Shown piece after piece: positions 1-6,543 of a stretch of DNA of 14,924 nucleotides. Position numbers and translations under genes: made by a program. The DNA comes from Flemingiibacterium sp045579105 (GTDB lineage: Bacteria; Bacillota; Clostridia; Oscillospirales; CAG-272), in contig JAZNLM010000076.1 in NCBI GenBank assembly GCA_045579105.1, positions 1 to 14,924 of the forward strand, given 5' to 3'. Under the pieces are notes generated by a model. It worked only from the letters and a program-made list of their open reading frames with translations, did not search any database and was not told where the DNA came from. Each line of letters starts with the position of its first letter. The first letter of the stretch is position 1.

Positions 1-323
1 GCTCACGGTTTGCTTCTACTGTGAAGCTAAATGTTGCATTTTCAGAAACGAGTTCGCCGTTTTCGTACCAACCAGCAAACTTGTAGCCTGTGTCAGGTGC
101 TGCGGTAAGTGTTACAGTGTCGCCGTATTCGTAGTTGCCTGCACCTGTAGCTGTTCCGTTTTCTGTTAATACGGTAATTGTGTATGTTTCTTTAGCAAAA
201 GTAGCTGTAAGCTCACGGTTTGCTTCTACTGTGAAGCTAAATGTTGCATTTTCAGAAACGAGTTCGCCGTTTTCGTACCAACCAACAAACTTGTAGCCTG
301 TGTCAGGTGTTGCGGTAAGTGTT
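1..323 (-). repeat. 210-bp tandem repeat encoding InlB-type modules
   Basis: Bases 1-113 recur at 211-323 with only two differences (positions 75 and 100 against 285 and 310), a period of exactly 210 bases or 70 codons. The repeat encodes GYKF(A/V)GWYENGELVSENATFSF and its flanks. The intervening parts of the modules differ more. The first copy is cut by the window edge, so the array may continue. Confidence 0.9.
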
Positions 324-934
324 GCTTCTGCGCCGATTTCATATACGCCACCGCCTGTAACTGTTCCGCCTTCTGCGGGTGATGCAGAAGCTGTAACTGT
401 AGCTGTTGTGGGTTCAGGCTCACCAAGAATGGTGATATAGCCGTCTACAGAAGCAACTTCAACTGCTTGTTTTTCCCAGCTTGCAGCCTGTCGAACAATT
501 ACCTTGATGTCATACTTAGTTCCTGGCTTTGCGTTCTCGGTAACCTTGAAAATAAACGTTGCCACGAGATCGTCCCAGTCAACGCCGAATTCGCCGTTGT
601 AGAATACAACGTTAGAACCAGTTTCCTGAGGGTCGCCGATAGTCATACCAGGTAAATAATCGGCATTAGTTTTGCTACGGGTTTTTCCTGATTTTACAAG
701 TGTCAAAGCAGAAACATCATATTCAAGAGAAATAGTGAGTGCTGCGATGTTTTCACCGCTGTCTTCCAAACCTACCATATTTAATTCCAGGCTGACATCA
801 TCGCCGATATCAGCTTCTGCACTGTCAAGTTCAATAGTTGGTTTGTCTGCAGCAAAGGATGTTAGTGCACTGATGGATGCAACCATCAGAACTAAAACTA
901 AAATACACGATAAAATGTGTTTCATCTGTTTCAT
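1..934 (-). CDS. Secreted cohesin and InlB-type repeat protein, partial (C-terminus beyond left edge)
   Basis: The first 311 residues are present; there is no stop before the window edge. The start is ATG at 934-932, six bases after AGGAGG (941-946), whose last base overlaps the stop codon of the preceding gene. Residues 1-29 are a signal peptide (KH, a hydrophobic run, then SFAA). Residues about 31-171 read as a cohesin-like beta-sandwich: IGDDVSLELN, then ALTISLEYDVSALTL, then LVATFIFKVTENAKPG. A short PEPTT linker follows, then two divergent InlB B-repeats of about 70 residues (about 178-246 and 250-311 on), each with GYKF.GWYENG and NRELTA. The protein is presumably secreted and could act as an adaptor binding dockerin-bearing partners. 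Translation is probably coupled to the upstream 1228-residue gene. A C-terminal dockerin or anchor may lie beyond the edge; I cannot see it. The cohesin call is from pattern only and is moderately sure. Confidence 0.85.
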   Translation of the reverse strand, partial: MKQMKHILSCILVLVLMVASISALTSFAADKPTIELDSAEADIGDDVSLELNMVGLEDSGENIAALTISLEYDVSALTLVKSGKTRSKTNADYLPGMTIGDPQETGSNVVFYNGEFGVDWDDLVATFIFKVTENAKPGTKYDIKVIVRQAASWEKQAVEVASVDGYITILGEPEPTTATVTASASPAEGGTVTGGGVYEIGAEATLTATPDTGYKFVGWYENGELVSENATFSFTVEANRELTATFAKETYTITVLTENGTATGAGNYEYGDTVTLTAAPDTGYKFAGWYENGELVSENATFSFTVEANRE

Positions 935-945
935 TTATATCCTCC

Positions 946-3900
946 TTACTGTGGTCCTAAAACTTCGGTAGAAGTTCCGGTGCTGTAGTTATAGTTTGCT
1001 ACGTATTTAGCTACGCTAACTATATCAAACGTATCGATTACTCCGTCACCGTTAGCGTCAGCTCCGAGGCCAACTACTTCGGTGGAAGTTCCGGTGCTAT
1101 AGTTGTAATTTGCTACATACTTAGCTATACTAACAATATCAAATGTATCGATAACGCCGTCATCGTTTGCATCACCCCACGTGATGTCAGGTGCGTCGTT
1201 AACAGTAACGGTGCCGCTTATGGTTGCGAGGTCAACAACTTCAGTGTCTACGTCGTAGCACTCTTGTACGATTACTTCAATTGTGTAATCGCCAAGTTCA
1301 GCGCCTTCTGCTACTGCAAATGTAAGAGTTGCGAGAACTCCATCTTCAGTAACGTTGAACTCTTCGTCCCAAAGCATGTTTTCTGCCCATGTGAATCCAC
1401 TGAACAGTGTGCCGTTTTCTGCACCGATAAGTGTCAGAACGTCAGCATTGTAATTCAAGGAAACAACGAGTCCGGCAATACCGGGGTTGTTCTTTATAAC
1501 GAGAGTTACTACAACTTCGTCGCCTACGTTTGTTTCTGTGCTCTCTACAAGTATATGCTGATAATCATCAAAGCTAACAAACTGTGCGGTAAGTGTGCGG
1601 CTTGTTTTTGCGCTGAAGCTCATTGTTGCTTCTTTAGAAACGATTTCGCCGTTTTCAAGCCAACCAACGAACTTATATCCTTCGTTAGGTGTTGCTGTAA
1701 GAGTTACGTTTTCGCCGAGGTAGTAGTCGCCTGCGCCTGTAACTGTTCCGCCTTCTGCAGAATCTGCAGCAGCATCTACTACTACATCCTTAGTTGCGAG
1801 TGCTCCGCCTGCTACGAAAGATGTAACAGGAGCGTTGTAGGGCCAGCGACCATCTGCTATACCATCAGTAGAGTTGCCCCACTTATTTACAAGCAGACCG
1901 TAGAGGCTACCTGTAAGAGGTGTTTCGTCTACAATGTCAAATACAAGGTAATCGTTTGCAAATACCTTGATGTGACCGTTGTCATCCCATTCAGCCGCAA
2001 TTGTAACGCCCTGTGCGGGATCAATACCTAAGGTCCATTTAAGGTCTACGCTCAAACCACCTATGTTAGCATTGTCCCAGGTAACATTCTTGCCCATTTC
2101 GAAGAGCTGGAGACAACCCCAGTCATTAACGAATGCCCAATAATAACTCAGATCTTCGCCCAAATAGATATCACCAACGGTCGCGTCTCCCTGCTCATCT
2201 TCAAAAGCAAATACGATACCGTTTCTGTGGTTGCCATCGTTAAAGATGTTATCGTTAATAACGATCGTTGCTTCTACTCTCTTGTTTGCAATAGGAGTAT
2301 CGAAGAGAAGGAAGCTGTTTTCATGACCTGCGGGCATCTTAAGCTTGCCGTCTTCTTCAACCCAAACTACTCCGTTTACAAAGTAAGGATTAAGAACATC
2401 TCCTTCGCCGTCTACAGCAATAGAATATGTGATCTTTTCAAACTTTGCTGTAAGATTACGATCTGCTGTTACTTCGAATGTGTAGGTTGCGCCGGCATCA
2501 GGAATGAGCACGTCGTTTTCATACCAACCAACAAACTTGTAACCTGTGTTAGGTGTCGCTGTTACTGTTACTTCTGCATTTTCACCGAAAGTACCGCTTC
2601 CTGCAGTTGTTCCGTTTTCTTCGGGTGTTACAGTAACTGTATATGAGATAGTAGTAAAGGAAGCAGTAAGATTATGATCTGCTGTTACCTTAAATGTGTA
2701 GGTTGTATCAGAAGAAACGAGTTTGCCGTTTTCAAGCCAACCAACAAAACTATATCCTTCGTTAGGTGTTGCGGTAAGAGTTACGTTCTGACCGAGGTAG
2801 TAATCGCCTGCGCCTGTAACGCTTCCTGCGTCTGTAGGATCAACAGTAACTGTTACCTGCTTGGGAACTTCGTTTGCACCGCCTGCTACGAAAGATGTAG
2901 CAAGAATATTGTGTGTGAAACCGCCCTCTTCAGTATTAGCATAGCTTCTCATAAGCATACCGTAGAGGTTGCCTGTGAGAGGTTCGCCAACGTTCTTTTC
3001 AATACGGAGTTCTCCGTTTGCAAATACCTTAACGTTGCCTTCTGCATCCCATTCAACTGCAAGTGTAACATCCTTGGTTATGTCAACGATACCGCCTGTT
3101 GTGTAATTCTTCCAGCCGGGGAATCCTATAAGCTGTACCTCGCCGTAACCGGAAACACATACCCAGTAGTAGTTTGCGCCGCCATCTTCTATACCAGTGA
3201 GGTGGTCATCATTGTTATCTGTAACAGCAAATACGATACCGTTTCTGGTGTTACCTTCTCCGGTATAGGGAAGGTTTCTGAATGTAGCTTCTATTCTGTT
3301 GTTTGCGAGAGCATTATCAAAGAAAATGAAGTTTTCCATGGTTCCGGGAGCCGGCTTCATAGTGCCGTTCTCTTCAATCCATGTATTGCCGTTTATATAG
3401 TAAGGATTAAGCTTATTACCCTGTCCGTCTTCAGGAACAGTGTATTCTACCTTTTCAAACTTTGCTGTAAGTGAGCAGTTTGTTGTTACTGTGAATGTAT
3501 AAGTTGCATCTGTACTTACAGCGTTAGGTGCGCCGTTTTGATACCAACCAACAAACTTGTAACCTGTGTTTGCTGTCGCTGTTACTGTTACTTCTGCACC
3601 TTCGCCGAAAGTACCGCCTCCTGTAGCTGTTCCGTTTTCTGCGGTTACAGTAACTGTATATGTGTTCTTAGTAAACTTAGCAACAAGATCGCGGTTTCCT
3701 GTTACTTTGAATGTGTATGCCAGATCGGAAGAAACGAGCTGATCGTTTTCATACCAACCAACAAAGTTATACCCTTCGTTAACTGTTGCTGTAACAGTTG
3801 CGCTCTGGCCGCGATAGAAGTTATCTGCGCCGCCTGCAACTGTTCCTCCCTCTTCTGCTGTTGCTGTGATTGCCAGTTTTGCATCACCTGTTACGAAAGA

Positions 3901-4632
3901 AGTAAGGGTATCTGTATACTTCTCGCGATTGGCATTAGGTTCAGTAGAGTTATCCCATCTTCTTGTAAGCACACCGTAGAAGTCACCTGTGAGAGGAGTT
4001 CCGGTGGTGTCTGTAATATCATGTATGAGCGTTCCGTTTGCGTATACCTTGATGTGGCCGTTGTCATCCCATTCAGCAGCAAGTGTAACACCCTCTACAG
4101 GATCAATACCAAGTTCTGCGAAAGAGGGACCAATAATACCCCAGTTACCGTCAGCGCTTAACTGAGTCCAGTTATTATATTTGCCCATTTTGAGAACACC
4201 TATTCTGCCTCCCCATCCGGAGATAAATGCCCAGTAGTAGCTTACGTTAGTATCACCTTCACCGGTAAGCGTAGCGCCGGGGTCGTGGTCTGTAAGGGCA
4301 AATACGATACCGTTTCTGTCATCAGAGCCGCTGAGTGTTATATTCTCGAACGTAGCTTCAACTCTGTTTGTTGTGAGAGGGGTATCAAACAGAAGGAAGC
4401 TAAACATCCTGTCAGTGGGCATCTTAATGCCACCGTTTTCTTCAACCCAAATATCGTTATTTATAATATAAGGGTTAAGTGGGTCGCCTTTTTCGTCTAC
4501 ACAGTTATCATAAGAGATCGGGTCGTCAGAGGCTTCGGGCTGATCCGCTTCTTCAGCCGTTACTACTACGAACATCGATGCTATCATTGATAACACGAGC
4601 AGACATGAGACTAGTTTTTTCCATGTTTTCAT
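946..4632 (-). CDS. Large secreted modular protein with jelly-roll-like, InlB-type, cohesin and dockerin domains
   Basis: 1228 residues; ATG at 4632, seven bases after GGAG (4640-4643). A signal peptide covers residues 1-26 (KK, hydrophobic run, VTA). Three related modules at about 40-250, 398-586 and 735-946 share LNPY..N..W(I/V)EE(N/D)G, NGIVFA, YYW, AAEWDDNGHIKV(Y/F)AN and TSFV.G; this resembles a concanavalin/laminin-G jelly roll, an assignment by pattern only. Between them lie five divergent InlB B-repeats with G(Y)xFVGW(Y/L): 253-321, 325-392, 593-661, 664-732 and 950-1019. A cohesin-like domain spans about 1024-1146 (NVGDEVVVTLVIKNNPGIAGLVVSL starts it in outline), and a dockerin with two calcium loops spans 1154-1228. 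No sortase motif or membrane anchor is visible, so attachment would go through the dockerin. It probably binds polysaccharide or another surface ligand and takes part in a cellulosome-like assembly. No catalytic domain is evident. First gene of the operon with the partial gene at the left edge. Confidence 0.9.
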   Translation of the reverse strand: MKTWKKLVSCLLVLSMIASMFVVVTAEEADQPEASDDPISYDNCVDEKGDPLNPYIINNDIWVEENGGIKMPTDRMFSFLLFDTPLTTNRVEATFENITLSGSDDRNGIVFALTDHDPGATLTGEGDTNVSYYWAFISGWGGRIGVLKMGKYNNWTQLSADGNWGIIGPSFAELGIDPVEGVTLAAEWDDNGHIKVYANGTLIHDITDTTGTPLTGDFYGVLTRRWDNSTEPNANREKYTDTLTSFVTGDAKLAITATAEEGGTVAGGADNFYRGQSATVTATVNEGYNFVGWYENDQLVSSDLAYTFKVTGNRDLVAKFTKNTYTVTVTAENGTATGGGTFGEGAEVTVTATANTGYKFVGWYQNGAPNAVSTDATYTFTVTTNCSLTAKFEKVEYTVPEDGQGNKLNPYYINGNTWIEENGTMKPAPGTMENFIFFDNALANNRIEATFRNLPYTGEGNTRNGIVFAVTDNNDDHLTGIEDGGANYYWVCVSGYGEVQLIGFPGWKNYTTGGIVDITKDVTLAVEWDAEGNVKVFANGELRIEKNVGEPLTGNLYGMLMRSYANTEEGGFTHNILATSFVAGGANEVPKQVTVTVDPTDAGSVTGAGDYYLGQNVTLTATPNEGYSFVGWLENGKLVSSDTTYTFKVTADHNLTASFTTISYTVTVTPEENGTTAGSGTFGENAEVTVTATPNTGYKFVGWYENDVLIPDAGATYTFEVTADRNLTAKFEKITYSIAVDGEGDVLNPYFVNGVVWVEEDGKLKMPAGHENSFLLFDTPIANKRVEATIVINDNIFNDGNHRNGIVFAFEDEQGDATVGDIYLGEDLSYYWAFVNDWGCLQLFEMGKNVTWDNANIGGLSVDLKWTLGIDPAQGVTIAAEWDDNGHIKVFANDYLVFDIVDETPLTGSLYGLLVNKWGNSTDGIADGRWPYNAPVTSFVAGGALATKDVVVDAAADSAEGGTVTGAGDYYLGENVTLTATPNEGYKFVGWLENGEIVSKEATMSFSAKTSRTLTAQFVSFDDYQHILVESTETNVGDEVVVTLVIKNNPGIAGLVVSLNYNADVLTLIGAENGTLFSGFTWAENMLWDEEFNVTEDGVLATLTFAVAEGAELGDYTIEVIVQECYDVDTEVVDLATISGTVTVNDAPDITWGDANDDGVIDTFDIVSIAKYVANYNYSTGTSTEVVGLGADANGDGVIDTFDIVSVAKYVANYNYSTGTSTEVLGPQ
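949..1173 (-). repeat. Two near-identical 38-codon dockerin repeats
   Basis: Residues 1154-1191 and 1192-1228 form a duplicated type I dockerin. Each half has the calcium loop D-A-N-(D/G)-D-G-V-I-D-T-F-D with acidic or amide ligands at loop positions 1, 3, 5, 9 and 12, then a helix IVS(I/V)AKYVANY and the tail NYSTGTSTEV. The period is 114 bases and the copies differ at only a few residues. At loop positions 10-11, where clostridial dockerins often have Ser-Thr and where partner specificity is set, both halves carry Thr-Phe. Confidence 0.85.
1576..4515 (-). repeat. Threefold block repeat: jelly-roll-like module plus InlB-type modules
   Basis: The body of the 1228-residue protein is built from a repeated block. 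Block 1 is jelly roll, InlB type a, InlB type b (about 4515-3457); block 2 is the same (about 3441-2437); block 3 is jelly roll plus one type a repeat (about 2430-1576), after which the cohesin begins. Short DNA matches mark the copies, for example GCAAATACGATACCGTTTCT near 2208, 3230 and 4300. Type a repeats in blocks 2 and 3 are highly similar at DNA level around 1681-1745 and 2758-2822. Confidence 0.8.
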
Positions 4633-4676
4633 AATTTTTCTCCTTTTCTTAAATTTTTTGAGGTCTAGTCAGTTTC

Positions 4677-4705
4677 AGTATATCACCAACACACACATTT
4701 GTCAA
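4677..4705 (-). promoter_or_regulatory. Sigma-70/SigA promoter of the modular protein operon
   Basis: On the minus strand, TTGACA (4705-4700), a 17-base spacer, then TATACT (4682-4677) preceded by TGA, giving a full -35, a near-perfect -10 and an extended -10. Predicted start of transcription is near 4670, leaving a leader of about 38 bases before the ATG at 4632. The leader is too short for a riboswitch. The remaining AT-rich stretch 4706-4850 shows no gene. Confidence 0.8.
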
Positions 4706-4850
4706 GGGGGAATTTCAAAAAAATTATAAAACTTTAACAAAAAATTACTGCTTTTTATCTAAAATTCGGTAAATACCGATGTTTTTAACTAAAAATTCCC
4801 GATATTGCAAAAACCAGAACCCCTATATAATATAATATGAAGGAAAACGA

Positions 4851-4884
4851 AAAAAATGACGGATTTTTTTCTCCGTCATTTTTC
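4851..4884 (-). terminator. Rho-independent terminator after the decarboxylase beta/gamma genes
   Basis: The 7-bp stem TGACGGA/TCCGTCA (4857-4863 with 4872-4878) is extended by A:T pairs on both sides and encloses an 8-base loop. Read on the minus strand it lies about 10 bases past the stop at 4895 and ends in a T tract. The flanking A and T runs mean it could also work on the plus strand. Confidence 0.8.
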
Positions 4885-4894
4885 GTTTGATTTT

Positions 4895-5254
4895 TCAGTT
4901 TTCTTCTTTCTTTTCCTTGCCGGAAAACACCTTATTGATAACGACCGTTGCAATAATGATTATACCGATTATAATGAATATACCGAGCATTCCGATTCCC
5001 ATAAATCTGAGATTCTCAACGAATCCCATCGGGTGAAACTCTTTGAACATAGAAGCAAATGCTTCAAAGAAGTTTTCTTTTTCTTCTTTCTTTTCTTCTT
5101 CGCTGTCGGTGCTTTCATCATTCACCGTACCTTCGTTTTCTACGTTACCCTCTTCGTCCTGCGCCTCGGCAGATACACCGAAAAACAGCGTGGATACGGA
5201 GAAAACAAGTGTCAAGCAAAGAACAACTGCTAAAAGCTTACTATAAATTTTCAT
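4895..5254 (-). CDS. Small membrane subunit, OadG/gamma-like, of a Na+-translocating decarboxylase
   Basis: 119 residues; ATG at 5254, eight bases after GGAGGG (5263-5268), 17 bases behind the beta-subunit gene, so co-transcribed with it. A signal-peptide-like hydrophobic segment covers 5-28, with AEA at 29-31 as a possible cleavage site. A very acidic then Glu/Lys-rich stretch follows (about 33-60), then FFEAFASMF. The segment ENLRFMGIGMLGIF at 80-93, running into a transmembrane helix of about 85-107, is the pattern of OadG/MmdD gamma or delta subunits. The C-terminal tail is short and charged. In the family this subunit helps assemble the complex of carboxyltransferase, biotin carrier and beta-subunit pump. 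The N-terminal extension is longer than in enterobacterial OadG. The assignment rests on the C-terminal pattern and the neighbour. Confidence 0.75.
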   Translation of the reverse strand: MKIYSKLLAVVLCLTLVFSVSTLFFGVSAEAQDEEGNVENEGTVNDESTDSEEEKKEEKENFFEAFASMFKEFHPMGFVENLRFMGIGMLGIFIIIGIIIIATVVINKVFSGKEKKEEN

Positions 5255-5271
5255 CTTATTTTCCCTCCGTA

Positions 5272-6408
5272 TTACATAAAGAACTTGAGTATAAGACCGC
5301 CCGCGATTACCGATGCGATCTGTCCCGATACGTTTACACCTATCGAGTGCATAAGCAGGAAGTTCTGCGGATCTTCCTTAATTCCCATCTTGTGAACAAC
5401 TCGTCCTGACATCGGGAACGCCGAAATACCCGCCGCACCGATCATCGGGTTTATCTTCTTTTTAAGGAAGAGATTGAGGAACTTTGCGAAAAGTCCGCCG
5501 CCTGCGGTGTCGAAAATGAATGCGAAAAGTCCGAGTCCGAGGATAAGAAGTGTAGCGGGCTGGAGGAACTTTTCAGCCTGCATCTGACAAGCGATCGTAA
5601 TTCCGAGGAAAAGTGTTACAAGGTTTGCAAGGACCTTCTGCGCAGTTTCCGAAAGAGAATCGAGAACGCCGCACTCGCGAATGAGGTTGCCGAACATAAG
5701 GAAACCGATAAGAGAAACAGATTCGGGAACGATAACTCCCGCAACTACCGTAATTATTATCGGGAAGAGTATCTTTGTCGTCTTGGAAACGCTCTTGCCC
5801 TCGTAAGGCATACGGATCATACGCTCCTTCTTGGTTGTAAGAAGCTTGATCACGGGGGGCTGAATGATCGGTACGAGTGCCATATACGAATATGCGGCAA
5901 CCATTATCGCGCCCGTTATATTACTGTCAGGTCCAAGAAGCTTGTTTGCAACAACGATAGCGGTAGGGCCGTCAGCCGCACCGATAATACCGATAGAAGC
6001 GGCCTCTTCGGGAGTGAAGAACATCGAAGCAAGGCAGAGTGTAAAGAAAATACCGAACTGTGCCGCCGCACCGAAGATCATAAGCTTAGGGTTTGTGAGA
6101 AGCGGTCCGAAGTCTATCATAGCTCCGATACCGATAAAGAGTATCAGCGGGAAAAGCTCATTTGCAATTCCTGCGTCAAAGAGTGTCGAAAGCGCACCCT
6201 CCTGGAAAAATCCGTCGATAGTCTGGCTGACAGCCCCCGAAAACGGAATGTTAACGAGTATCGCGCCGAATCCCATCGGGAGAAGAAGCGTGGGCTCCAT
6301 ATCCTTCTTTATCGCAAGATAAATAAGAATTCCGCCGATGATCCACATAATAACGTGGCCAAGCTCGAGATTGCCAAAATTCTCAAAAAGTTTCAGAAGT
6401 TCGTTCAT
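5272..6408 (-). CDS. Na+-translocating carboxylic acid decarboxylase beta subunit (OadB/MmdB/GcdB family)
   Basis: 378 residues, full length for the family; ATG at 6408, eight bases after GGAG (6417-6420). An integral membrane protein with about nine to eleven hydrophobic segments. The family signatures are present: GAADGPTA at 143-150 with the Asp used in Na+ translocation (D146), AAYSYMALVPIIQPP at 171-185 with the conserved Tyr, FDTAGG at 299-304, and GVNVSGQIAS at 357-366 carrying Asn, Gly and Ser. In the complex it couples decarboxylation of carboxybiotin to export of Na+. The acid used (oxaloacetate, methylmalonyl-CoA or glutaconyl-CoA) cannot be told from this subunit. Alpha and biotin-carrier genes are absent here and must be elsewhere. 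It is first in a two-gene unit with its own promoter. Confidence 0.95.
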   Translation of the reverse strand: MNELLKLFENFGNLELGHVIMWIIGGILIYLAIKKDMEPTLLLPMGFGAILVNIPFSGAVSQTIDGFFQEGALSTLFDAGIANELFPLILFIGIGAMIDFGPLLTNPKLMIFGAAAQFGIFFTLCLASMFFTPEEAASIGIIGAADGPTAIVVANKLLGPDSNITGAIMVAAYSYMALVPIIQPPVIKLLTTKKERMIRMPYEGKSVSKTTKILFPIIITVVAGVIVPESVSLIGFLMFGNLIRECGVLDSLSETAQKVLANLVTLFLGITIACQMQAEKFLQPATLLILGLGLFAFIFDTAGGGLFAKFLNLFLKKKINPMIGAAGISAFPMSGRVVHKMGIKEDPQNFLLMHSIGVNVSGQIASVIAGGLILKFFM

Positions 6409-6462
6409 TTTATATTCTCCAAATTTTATTATCCAATCGTTTGATTTGGACCATACCTGAAT

Positions 6463-6491
6463 ATTATACCATTACAAATATCAAAAGTCAA
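6463..6491 (-). promoter_or_regulatory. Promoter of the decarboxylase beta/gamma genes
   Basis: Minus strand: TTGACT (6491-6486), a 17-base spacer, TATAAT (6468-6463). Transcription would start near 6456, giving a leader of about 48 bases. An imperfect inverted repeat with arms TCCAA/TTGGA (6432-6450) lies in that leader and could be an operator or a 5' stem. No terminator is visible between this promoter and the permease gene ending at 6544. Confidence 0.75.
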
Positions 6492-6543
6492 GCATTATTT
6501 ATGTAAAATTCAGGTAAAATTATTCCTATTTATATATATGCGC

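Noticed and set aside
1..323. Possible CRISPR-like direct repeat
   Set aside because: The 210-bp period is in frame and encodes InlB-type protein modules; there are no short regular spacers.
467..4590. Long plus-strand reading frames, several very rich in cysteine
   Set aside because: They lie antisense to the two modular surface genes, lack proper ribosome binding sites and mirror the repeat structure of the real genes.
4821..4840. TATAATATAATATG as a plus-strand promoter
   Set aside because: No matching -35 and no plus-strand gene follows; it is AT-rich intergenic sequence before a terminator.
4856..5409. Plus-strand frames over the gamma-like gene
   Set aside because: They are antisense, without ribosome binding sites, and arise from the Glu/Lys-rich codons of the real gene.
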